DNA from: Lachnospiraceae bacterium UBA7060
GTDB lineage: Bacteria > Bacillota > Clostridia > Lachnospirales > Lachnospiraceae
Length of the DNA: 12,064 bases
Assembly (NCBI GenBank): GCA_002493835.1
Contig: DLAA01000064.1
Coordinates: forward strand, 1 to 12,064
Direction of reading: 5' to 3'
Positions 1-6,407 of the stretch are shown piece after piece; positions within the stretch are counted from its first letter, which is position 1; each line of letters opens with the position of its first letter. A program made the translations under genes and the position numbers. The notes under the pieces were generated by a model. That model was not told the DNA's origin. It made no database searches and saw only the letters and a program-made list of their open reading frames with translations.

Positions 1-23
1 CTTGGAATGCGCAGCATTTCAAG
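1..23. repeat. Imperfect 10-bp stem-loop at window edge
   Basis: Bases 1-10 and 14-23 are inverted copies with a 3-base loop and a single G:T mismatch. A second small hairpin (6-bp stem, 3-base loop) lies at 70-84, with a GC-rich stretch (about 35-53) between them. I see no convincing gene in 1-83. The structures lie beyond the SASP terminator, so they belong to the next transcription unit or to an intergenic palindromic repeat. The window edge prevents a decision. Confidence 0.35.
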
Positions 24-83
24 TATGCTTATTCGCGCCGCCGCGCCAGAAGCAATCGCAGACAGGCCGCATGCTTGCAGCAT

Positions 84-118
84 GAAAACACCCCGCCTGT
101 GTTTTCACAAACGGGGCG
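84..118 (-). terminator. Rho-independent terminator of the SASP gene
   Basis: Read on the minus strand, an 11-bp stem (91-101 paired with 106-116) is made of CCCCG plus a TTTGTG/CACAGG segment with two G:U pairs. It closes on an AAAA tetraloop and is followed by GTGTTTTC. It starts about 20 nt after the SASP stop codon. Stem strength, loop and trailing T-run fit an intrinsic terminator that isolates the SASP transcript. Confidence 0.85.
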
Positions 119-136
119 CCTTCGTTTCATTCTGTT

Positions 137-337
137 TTACTTCATCTGCTCTTCCTGCTTCTTGATCATTCTACGAACCATCTCACCGCCGATAGAACCA
201 GCTTCCTTGGAAGTCAAGTCACCGTTGTAACCCTCTTTCAGGTTTACGCCCAGCTCGGATGCAACCTCAGTTTTGAAACGATCCATAGCTGCCTTTGCCT
301 CAGGAACTTCTACTCTATTCGTTTTGTTGCTTGCCAT
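137..337 (-). CDS. Alpha/beta-type small acid-soluble spore protein (SASP)
   Basis: A 66-residue protein of the alpha/beta SASP family. These proteins coat and protect DNA in dormant spores and are degraded by the GPR protease at germination. The family pattern is clear: an N-terminal helix (PEAKAAMDRFKTEVASELG), the GPR-cleavage-like segment around TEVASELG, then the typical YNGDLTSKEAGSIGGEMVRRMI stretch (glycines and the G-G-x-M-V-R-R-M-I core at about residues 38-58). Length matches the usual 60-70 residues. The start is supported by GGAGGTG seven bases upstream. The gene is monocistronic, with its own terminator and a leader of about 150 nt. Its presence shows that the host can form spores. 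Which paralog (SspA, B, C or D type) cannot be decided from sequence alone. Confidence 0.95.
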   Translation of the reverse strand: MASNKTNRVEVPEAKAAMDRFKTEVASELGVNLKEGYNGDLTSKEAGSIGGEMVRRMIKKQEEQMK

Positions 338-402
338 TTCTTTTCACCTCCGAAATACATTTGAATCTTTCGATCCTTCTTTTGATTCTTTATCTATATT
401 TG

Positions 403-431
403 AGATAAGCGCATTCTCTGTGCGCTTATCT
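403..431 (-). promoter_or_regulatory. Perfect 11-bp palindrome in SASP leader
   Basis: Bases 403-413 (AGATAAGCGCA) and 421-431 are perfect inverted repeats around a 7-base loop. On the minus strand the hairpin lies in the transcribed leader, about 50 nt before the SASP ribosome binding site. A further copy of the 5' arm (AGATAAGCG, at 466-474) lies upstream in the leader and could pair with the same 3' arm, so two mutually exclusive hairpins are possible. There is no T-run after the stem, so it is not a normal terminator. It could be an mRNA stabiliser, an attenuator-like switch or a protein-binding site. Confidence 0.5.
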
Positions 432-480
432 GTGGTTTTGTCCGCTTAAAGCACACTTTGTTTGCCGCTTATCTTGATGT

Positions 481-509
481 TAGTATGTTCGGATGAAATG
501 AAATTATAA
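481..509 (-). promoter_or_regulatory. Candidate sigma-G/F-type sporulation promoter
   Basis: On the minus strand, CATACTA (481-487) fits the forespore sigma-G -10 consensus CATWMTA. Seventeen bases upstream, TTATA (505-509) is a fair match to the short -35 element. A forespore promoter is expected for an alpha/beta SASP gene. It would give a leader of about 135-140 nt carrying the palindrome. The elements are short and overlap a sigma-A-like site, so this is a candidate only. Confidence 0.35.
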
Positions 510-530
510 TAGTATTTTTTTCCAGTTCAA
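503..530 (-). promoter_or_regulatory. Sigma-A-like promoter, TTGAAC-N16-TATAAT
   Basis: On the minus strand, TTGAAC (525-530) precedes a perfect TATAAT (503-508) with a 16-base, A-rich spacer. It points toward the SASP leader. Either this drives the leader vegetatively or it is a chance A/T-rich match overlapping the sigma-G candidate at 481-509. Confidence 0.45.
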
Positions 531-581
531 AACATGTCGTTTCCGCATAAATCTATATGGCAAAAGACGTTTCGGAATCTT

Positions 582-1133
582 TTATCCCAGATATACGATG
601 CTCTTCGCCATTTCTTCCGCCGCTTTTTTCCCTTGCAGTTTCTCCAGAATGGCAAGTCCGAAGGGAATCGCCGCGCCCATACCACGCCCTGTGATGATGT
701 TTGCGTCGATAACCGCCGGCTCCTGTTTCACCTTGGCCCCCTCCAGATGATCCTCAAAGTTCGGGAAAGAACAAGCTCTCTTTCCTTTTAAATGTCCGCG
801 GTGCCCCAAAATGGAAGGTGCCGCGCAGACAGCCGCCACAATCTTACCTGTCTCCACGAAAGTGTCCACCTGCTCCATCAGCGCCTCGCACGCCTCAAGA
901 TTCTTTGTACCCGGCATGCCGCCCGGAAGCACAATCACATCTACCTCATCAAAATTTACTTCTGAAAAAATCTTGTCCATCATCACTTCCACACCGTGAG
1001 AACTTACGACGCTCCGTTTATCTGTGATAGACACCATAGTGATATCTTCCCCCGCACGCCGCAGGATATCCACCACAGTCAGAGCCTCGATCTCCTCATA
1101 ACCTGTTGCAAAAAAAATTGCTGTTTTACTCAT
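582..1133 (-). CDS. DJ-1/PfpI (YajL-like) family protein
   Basis: A 183-residue protein of the DJ-1/ThiJ/PfpI superfamily (class I glutamine amidotransferase-like fold), cytosolic. It carries the DJ-1 signatures: GYEEIEAL near the N-terminus, whose last Glu matches DJ-1 Glu18; VIVLPGGMPG; and the nucleophile elbow AAVCAAP with Cys103. The DJ-1 His126 position is Phe (SFP), as in E. coli YajL (GFP), so a classical Cys-His pair is absent. Family members are linked to oxidative-stress protection, methylglyoxal handling and possibly protein deglycation; the exact activity here is unknown. Start choice: ATG at 1133 has GGAGG five bases upstream. An in-frame ATG at 1145 (four residues longer) has a GGGAG and remains possible. 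It follows the MATE gene by about 50 nt and may be co-transcribed. Confidence 0.9.
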   Translation of the reverse strand: MSKTAIFFATGYEEIEALTVVDILRRAGEDITMVSITDKRSVVSSHGVEVMMDKIFSEVNFDEVDVIVLPGGMPGTKNLEACEALMEQVDTFVETGKIVAAVCAAPSILGHRGHLKGKRACSFPNFEDHLEGAKVKQEPAVIDANIITGRGMGAAIPFGLAILEKLQGKKAAEEMAKSIVYLG

Positions 1134-1184
1134 GTTTTCCTCCATTCTGAAGCTCCCGCTCCTGATGATTTTTTATAATTTTTA

Positions 1185-2522
1185 TTATTTACTGTTTTGT
1201 TTTTTTTCTGCCCTGTGCATGATTATAAACCCTGTCACATCCGCCAACGCCCAGCCAATGGGAATTGCCCACCAAATGCCAAGAACACCAATCCCCGGAA
1301 CTGCCGCCAGAACATAAGCAAGCACAACACGCGTCCCCAGAGAAATCACCGTCAGCACCAGAGAGACGCCCGGCCTGTTAATACCTCTGAAATATCCATA
1401 CAATAAAAACAAGATGCCAATCCCTATATAGAAAGCGCCCTCAATGCGCAGATACTGCATTCCAATCTCAATGATCTCCATTTCCTCTGTATCCACAAAA
1501 ATCAACATCAAAAATCTTGCAAACGCAAATACCAGAATGGAGATCACACCGCAGAACACAGCGGAAACCGTCATAGCCTTCTTAGTCCCACGCCTCACAC
1601 GGTCCGATTTTCCCGCGCCATAATTTTGCGAAATAAAAATCGAGTAAGCATTTCCAAACTCCTGGGCCGGCATATAGGCAAAAGTGTCAATCTTCACTGT
1701 GGCCGCAAAAGCCGCCATCACCGCAGGCCCAAAGCTGTTGACCAGACTCTGCACCATCAAAATGCCAAAATTCATGACCGACTGCTGCATCCCGGTCATC
1801 AAAGAATACCGACAGATTTCCCCCACCGGTTTCTCCCCACGCAAAAAACCGCTTACAGAAAACCGGAAATATGGCTCCTTCTTCCACAGATAAACGCCGA
1901 GCCCCAGACCGGAAACCGCCTGCGCAATCACCGTCGCCTCCGCCGCACCGAAAAGGCCCCGCCCCAGACTGCACACAAAAAACAAATCCAAAATAATATT
2001 CAAAATCGAGGCCATTGCCAGAAAATACAATGGTGCAACAGAATTGCCCAGCGCGCGAAGCAGAAAGGCAAAATAATTATACAGAAAAATAAAAAAAATT
2101 CCCCAAAAGACAACCGTCAAATAATCCTTTGTCATTCCATATAATTCTTCCGGCGTTCGAAGCAGCATAAGGATCGGGTTCATCCATATCTGTGAGAGAA
2201 CCGTCAATACTACTGCCAGTACGCCGATCATCACAAAAGCCGTCTGCACGCAGGAGCGCACCTTTTCCCGGTCGTCCTTCCCTATATAATAGGAAAAAAC
2301 AGCGCCGCCACCCATGCAAAGTCCGATCAGCAGAGAATTTAAAAACGTCATCAGCGCATAGGAGGAACCTACCGCCGCCAGCGCATCCGCGCCCACAAAT
2401 TTCCCTACCACCCAAGTATCTGCTATATTGTAGCACTGCTGCAGCAAATTCCCCAAAATCATAGGCGCCGCGAATGTTAGCAGCGATTTTGTCACACTGC
2501 CTTTTGTCAAATCATGGTTCAT
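1185..2522 (-). CDS. MATE family multidrug/toxin efflux transporter
   Basis: A 445-residue integral membrane protein, the usual MATE length, with about twelve hydrophobic helices in two halves. The N-terminus (LTKGSVTKSLLTFAAPMILG, then QCYNIADTWVVGKFVG and LAAVGSSY) is the standard MATE opening. The second half repeats it, including FGPAVMAAFAATVKIDTFAYMPAQEFGNA and SIFISQNYGAGKSDR. MATE proteins export organic cations or toxins using Na+ or H+ gradients; the substrate here cannot be read from sequence. The ATG has only a weak, distant AAGGA, and the gene begins 21 nt after the preceding stop, so translation may depend on the upstream genes. It is followed by the DJ-1 gene. Confidence 0.93.
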   Translation of the reverse strand: MNHDLTKGSVTKSLLTFAAPMILGNLLQQCYNIADTWVVGKFVGADALAAVGSSYALMTFLNSLLIGLCMGGGAVFSYYIGKDDREKVRSCVQTAFVMIGVLAVVLTVLSQIWMNPILMLLRTPEELYGMTKDYLTVVFWGIFFIFLYNYFAFLLRALGNSVAPLYFLAMASILNIILDLFFVCSLGRGLFGAAEATVIAQAVSGLGLGVYLWKKEPYFRFSVSGFLRGEKPVGEICRYSLMTGMQQSVMNFGILMVQSLVNSFGPAVMAAFAATVKIDTFAYMPAQEFGNAYSIFISQNYGAGKSDRVRRGTKKAMTVSAVFCGVISILVFAFARFLMLIFVDTEEMEIIEIGMQYLRIEGAFYIGIGILFLLYGYFRGINRPGVSLVLTVISLGTRVVLAYVLAAVPGIGVLGIWWAIPIGWALADVTGFIIMHRAEKKQNSK

Positions 2523-2543
2523 GTCTGTCTATTTCCTTACTCT

Positions 2544-3449
2544 TCATAATGGAATACGCCAGCGGTATTTGCGGTTTGGAGCGTCATGCCTCGGGTTTTT
2601 CCAGAACGCTTCCCGCTCTTTTTCCAAAACCAAAAGCTGTTTAGGGATATCCTCCTGTCCTGTGGCCGGAACACGACAGAAAAACTCATCGAAATATATG
2701 TTCTCATACTCCCACTCTGCACCAAACCCGTCCTCATCCGGCGGTTCATAATCCGATACATACATGAGGACAAAACAGTTTTTCTTTTTGTCATAATAAA
2801 AGGAACAATCCGTACAGTTCCGTTTTGTGTCCGTCAGCCCGATTTCCCAGAGGGAATCGCTGGACCAAAATTTCACACTTTCCTTCCCATCGCCCGCCAG
2901 CACCTCGCCCGGGATATATGCCTTTTTCTTATAATAAGGACATTTGTCAATCAGTTTCCCTGCGCTTTCGTTTCCGTACAGGGAGGCTTTGACAAGCCAC
3001 ATCATATAAGCCCGGGCCACGATCCCATCCTTCTCCGCCTTAGCCGCAAAGGCCTCAATTGCATCCACATTTTCCTGAACCGGCTGTCTCTCATACACTT
3101 CCAACAACCTTTGCAGAGACTCCGAACAACGGTTCCTGAAAAAATACGCCATATCCGCCATAGCAGCAATATCGCCCATTTTACAGAGAGCCGCCATCCT
3201 TTCAAACCCAAAATCCGCGCAAGTTTTTTCCACATCCCGCGGCTTCTCTTCCGTCTGTGGTTTCCGCGTCTTCCAATTCTGCGGTGCCTTTTCCGTCTCT
3301 GGTTTCCACGCTTCCCGATTCTGAGGCGCCTTTTTCGTTTCTGTTTTCATTATTTTTTTACAAACCGCTATGACGACTTGACTCACAGCAACCGGCAGCA
3401 TAATACATGCCGCTAATAAGAGCAAGCCCCCGGCTATTTCAATAATCAT
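2544..3449 (-). CDS. Membrane-anchored protein with helical-repeat-like region, unknown function
   Basis: About 301 residues. Residues 5-30 form one hydrophobic membrane segment (IAGGLLLLAACIMLPVAV), followed by basic residues. A charged linker at 37-64 consists of two tandem 14-residue units (E-T-x-K-A-P-Q-N...K-P) plus a degenerate third. Residues about 78-170 are helical and resemble Sel1/TPR-like repeats (ALCKMGDIAAMADMAYFF; VARAYMMWLVKASLYGNESA). The C-terminal ~120 residues are rich in aromatic residues, Asp and Glu, and contain NCTDCSFYYDKKKNC. I do not recognise this domain. Start: ATG at 3449 has GGAGG eight bases upstream, inside the preceding gene, and overlaps its end by 11 nt; ATG at 3455 is too close to that site. 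A longer open frame exists, but its extra part only overlaps the preceding gene. Tight coupling suggests a shared function with the two genes upstream. Confidence 0.7.
   Translation of the reverse strand: MIIEIAGGLLLLAACIMLPVAVSQVVIAVCKKIMKTETKKAPQNREAWKPETEKAPQNWKTRKPQTEEKPRDVEKTCADFGFERMAALCKMGDIAAMADMAYFFRNRCSESLQRLLEVYERQPVQENVDAIEAFAAKAEKDGIVARAYMMWLVKASLYGNESAGKLIDKCPYYKKKAYIPGEVLAGDGKESVKFWSSDSLWEIGLTDTKRNCTDCSFYYDKKKNCFVLMYVSDYEPPDEDGFGAEWEYENIYFDEFFCRVPATGQEDIPKQLLVLEKEREAFWKNPRHDAPNRKYRWRIPL
3258..3341 (-). repeat. Tandem 42-nt repeat (2 units) in coding region
   Basis: Two adjacent 42-base units (3300-3341 and 3258-3299) match at 33 of 42 positions by eye and encode successive 14-residue units rich in K, E, P and Q. 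A third, more decayed unit follows towards 3216. The repeat lies in the linker between the membrane helix and the soluble domain, where length changes would be tolerated. Confidence 0.75.
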
Positions 3450-3933
3450 GCGCATGCCCTCCAGACAGAAAACATTCGTCAAAAGCATCCCTCTGAGACT
3501 CCGGAACCAAAGAGCGGAAAAATGCCTGTGCGCTCTCAGCGCTCCCGCCCTCCGCGATGACGATTCCACATACCATGTATACAAATCCCTGTACCGCTTG
3601 AGAGCCTTTATAGTGATAGGACTCCATCAAAGAATATAACATCCACCTGACCTTCTCCAGCATGTCTCCCCATGCCACTTGCACCACAATCCAGACTACC
3701 GGCCTGAAATATTCCCAGAGCGGTATGTTCTCTTTCCCAATCCCGCATTCGTCATCGGCAAACTCCTCCACCGCAAGAAGCCCTTCCCTTACACTAAGAT
3801 CAATACATTGCACCGCAATTTTCATGGCAAGAAACGTCCGCTCCATATCTGAATCAAAAACGTCCCTGTTTTCTTCCATCATTGTTTCCCAAACCGACAA
3901 GACCGCTTCGTCATTCTGTATTTGTACACCCAT
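3439..3933 (-). CDS. Small helical protein of unknown function, faintly MotA-like
   Basis: 164 residues, acidic and largely helical, with no signal peptide. Start at 3933 is chosen for the GGGAGG about five bases upstream; the frame is open further upstream but there it overlaps the membrane protein gene. The protein begins 23 nt inside the preceding gene and its end overlaps the next gene, so the three are translationally linked. SVREGLLAVEEF (about residues 47-58) and a later I-V-I-A-E-G-G-S segment followed by L-V-P-E-S-Q-R resemble the cytoplasmic parts of MotA-type stator proteins (REGLLALEE; IEGILAIQEGENP...LPP). The two membrane helices normally between them are not clear. This resemblance is weak, and I assign no function. 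Confidence 0.65.
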   Translation of the reverse strand: MGVQIQNDEAVLSVWETMMEENRDVFDSDMERTFLAMKIAVQCIDLSVREGLLAVEEFADDECGIGKENIPLWEYFRPVVWIVVQVAWGDMLEKVRWMLYSLMESYHYKGSQAVQGFVYMVCGIVIAEGGSAESAQAFFRSLVPESQRDAFDECFLSGGHAHDY

Positions 3934-5464
3934 TTTTCCCTCCCTTTCCGCACAATTTTGGCGCAGCTTGAATCTGTGACAAACAGCGTACAGACATCCC
4001 TCTCTCTTCTCTGCGTCCCTCATAAAGAAGCAGCGCCAGCACCACAAACTCCGGAATATCCGTCCCAGTAAACGGAAACTCGATGTAAGGCGACACAACC
4101 ATGTTCATCTGCAAAATCAGGGACATAGTCATTTTCAGAAGACAGCCGAAGGCAAAATAACCGGCGCATTTGGAAAACGCCCCGCCGTCCCGGCTCTGTC
4201 TCCATAGAACAACCACCGCGACAGACAGCAGAAGAACCATGACAGCCATTGGAAGCATCCCAAAATAAAAACGAATCGAAGCCAGGCCATGACTGTCATT
4301 GACTACCATATAATAGCTTTCGTTTGTGTAGGCGCTGTCCAGCACAGACAGATTGTTTGTGAAAAAAGCGTGAGCCGCCGCTTTTCGGTATCCCCTCCAC
4401 TGCGCCCGCATGGTCAAACTGCCATCCGTGATAGGAAATCCGATGTAATACAAGACCTCCCGCAGACGCTCATTCCTCACCAGGAGATATAAAACAGTCC
4501 CCGCATCCAGCAGAGTCAAAAATGCCAGCGCTCCGATACGACTTCTTCTCGGTGCCTGCACGCCGTATACTTCCTTCCAAATGACAAACTCCGCCAAAAG
4601 CAGCAGATAGACCAGACGACAAATGTCATCCCGGAATGCTCCCAGCGCAAAATTGATCGATATGTCCGTCAAAAGCCAGCACAGAAGCAGCACAACAGAA
4701 AAATAGAGTACACTCACCTTCTGTACAAAATGCGGCTTGTCCTTCGCGACGCGGGCACACAACGCTCCGGTAAAAACTGTCAGAAAGACAGGCCAAAAAA
4801 GAAACAGAATTTGAGCCCAGTACCTTCCACGCACCTCATCCCATAAACGAGGGGAAGACAGGTAAGAGGCTTCCATAAACGTGGAAAAGTAAAAGATAAC
4901 CAGACAGACCAGCCACGCCTGTACCGCCTTTTTTCTCCTGTCTTTTCCAGCATCGTTAAACAGAAGCACCGCAGACCACAAAAGGCTTTCCGTCAGCCAC
5001 AAGGCAGGAATCTCCAAGTCGCTGCTCCAACTTTCCTCCATCATTCCCTCCGCAGACAGATGAAGCCCTGCTGCCAAGAGAAAGACAATCACCGTATTTA
5101 TGGCAAAAATCAATTTATCATTTTTCACGAACTTCCTCAGGCAAAAACCTATAAGGCATGTTACCGGCACAGGCCACAGAATCAGCGCAAAGCTAAACAG
5201 CATCTCCGCCGCGTCCGACCAATCAGACCAAAAAGGCAGAATCACGGCAATGCCGGAAAGCAGGATAATTACGGCCGCCGGCATCTTTTCCCGCCTGTAA
5301 CCCCGCCACGCAAAGTATCCCAGCATGATGGAGAGGATATTGAATTGTGCCCCAAAGGCAAAAAATCCGCCGCACCAGAGATAGGGCAGCATAATTAACG
5401 CCGAAAAGGCGAGGACAATAAACTCGTTGTGTTTTGCTATCTGTTTCTTTATTGTTTCAAACAT
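3911..5464 (-). CDS. Polytopic membrane protein, divergent FtsW/RodA/SpoVE (SEDS)-like
   Basis: 517 residues with about 13-14 hydrophobic helices and a 60-residue extracytoplasmic loop near residues 335-397. The last third follows the layout of SEDS peptidoglycan glycosyltransferases. A loop starts with RGYRKAAAHAFF (SEDS: GYQ..QS..A). Then VNDSHGLASIRFYFG stands where SEDS proteins have TDFIFAIVGEELG, and the final part (MTMSLILQMNMVVSPYIEFP, then FTG and a last helix) matches SpoVE IQVMINIGVVTGLMPVTGI. The Asp in VND could correspond to the catalytic Asp of the SEDS TDF motif. Overall identity looks low, the protein is ~100 residues longer than typical SEDS proteins, and the GGSS-like motif is absent. 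Activity is therefore doubtful. Start: ATG at 5464 with AAGGG eight bases upstream; a GTG at 5473 is possible. It overlaps the next gene by 23 nt. Confidence 0.7.
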   Translation of the reverse strand: MFETIKKQIAKHNEFIVLAFSALIMLPYLWCGGFFAFGAQFNILSIMLGYFAWRGYRREKMPAAVIILLSGIAVILPFWSDWSDAAEMLFSFALILWPVPVTCLIGFCLRKFVKNDKLIFAINTVIVFLLAAGLHLSAEGMMEESWSSDLEIPALWLTESLLWSAVLLFNDAGKDRRKKAVQAWLVCLVIFYFSTFMEASYLSSPRLWDEVRGRYWAQILFLFWPVFLTVFTGALCARVAKDKPHFVQKVSVLYFSVVLLLCWLLTDISINFALGAFRDDICRLVYLLLLAEFVIWKEVYGVQAPRRSRIGALAFLTLLDAGTVLYLLVRNERLREVLYYIGFPITDGSLTMRAQWRGYRKAAAHAFFTNNLSVLDSAYTNESYYMVVNDSHGLASIRFYFGMLPMAVMVLLLSVAVVVLWRQSRDGGAFSKCAGYFAFGCLLKMTMSLILQMNMVVSPYIEFPFTGTDIPEFVVLALLLYEGRREERGMSVRCLSQIQAAPKLCGKGGKNGCTNTE

Positions 5465-5588
5465 ATGTATCACCCTTCTCCCTGTTTATATCGCTACTGT
5501 TCCATTCCTCTACACTTTGTTTTCTTGTATTTTACTTTTTCACATAACCAACATCATTAAACTGCCAATTTTCTACTAATACCAGACA
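5465..5588 (-). other. 124-nt gap without clear terminator
   Basis: AT-rich spacer between the Hsp70-trigger factor stop codon and the SEDS-like gene. I see no GC-rich stem followed by a T-run, so read-through from the Hsp70 genes is plausible. TTGGCA (5563-5568) with a poor TATGTG 16 bases downstream on the minus strand is a weak promoter candidate only. AGGGAGAAGGG near 5471-5481 supplies the ribosome binding site. Confidence 0.5.
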
Positions 5589-6407
5589 TTATTTTACTGC
5601 ATGCTTGACAACAAAATCTAATGCTTTTTGAACTTTAATATCTTCTATCATTTCTTTTATATCAGCCGTCTCACTCATCCACTCTGCTACTCCATTATTG
5701 AAATCATTCCTCTTCCTGATTTCAGTCTGGCACTCCGCCTCACTTACTTCTATTTTCTCTGCTTCCGCCACCGCCTCAAGCGCTAATCTGGATTTAATCT
5801 GCCGCTCCGCATGCGGTCTGAACTGTTCTAAAAGCGCCTCCCGCGTAAGCCCTGTATATTGAAAATATTGTTCCACCGAAATACCTTGCTCTTGAATCTT
5901 CTCACCAAACGCTTCCGCCATTTGTTCCTGCTTCGTTGCAAGCATTTCCTCCGGGATATCCATTCTCGCATCAGCAATTATCGCATCTATAATTTTTTCC
6001 TCGCACATTTCAGCCGTTTCCACCTTAATATTCTTATATCTTCCGAGAATCACTTTTGGTTTCAATGCTACTTTCGCTACAAAAACAAAGGGCTTGCCAG
6101 ACTCAATTTGCGTCACTTCGATTATCGGCCGTGACACAATCTCCTTTGTGCACATATCCACAGCTTCATTATAAGCCTTTGGAATTAGAATGTTTGCCGC
6201 TTCCTCATAAAAAATTTCCTTGCCATACATTTTTTCTATGATATCACGCGTTGCCTTTCCTCTCTCCAATCCAGGAACCTTAATCTTATCCTTCACATTT
6301 TGATATGTCTGCTCCACTGCATCTTCAAAAGCCGCCACTGATACTTCTATTTTAAGTTTCGCCCTATTTTTTCCAACCTTTTCCATTTCAAACCGAGTCA
6401 CAATCAC
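5589..6407 (-). other. Trigger factor module within the Hsp70 fusion
   Basis: DNA encoding the trigger factor part: ribosome-binding domain at about 6129-6407, C-terminal chaperone domain at about 5592-6002. A short joint (KNIKVETAEMCEEKIIDAII) takes the place of the PPIase domain and its flanking arm, roughly 200 residues in a normal trigger factor. The ribosome-docking signature GFRKGK.P of trigger factor is changed to GLERGKAT, with Glu in place of the conserved Arg. The DNA is AT-rich (a sampled line at 6001-6060 is 38% GC) compared with the ATPase half (60% at 6901-6960). Confidence 0.85.

Noticed and set aside
555..581. Weak AAAAGA/TCTTTT hairpin after the DJ-1 stop codon as a terminator
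   Set aside because: Only six mostly A:T pairs and no following T-run; too weak to call.
1626..2144. Plus-strand open frame of 172 codons inside the MATE gene
   Set aside because: Composition (R, H, Q, K rich) is typical of antisense to a membrane protein gene; the MATE frame is unambiguous.
2586..3416. Long plus-strand open frame (276 codons) opposite the membrane-anchored protein gene
   Set aside because: It mirrors a minus-strand gene with a good ribosome binding site and translational coupling. The translation is rich in F, H, R and P without any recognisable domain.
5541..5568. Promoter TTGGCA-N16-TATGTG before the SEDS-like gene
   Set aside because: The -10 matches only about half the consensus in an AT-rich spacer, so chance is likely.
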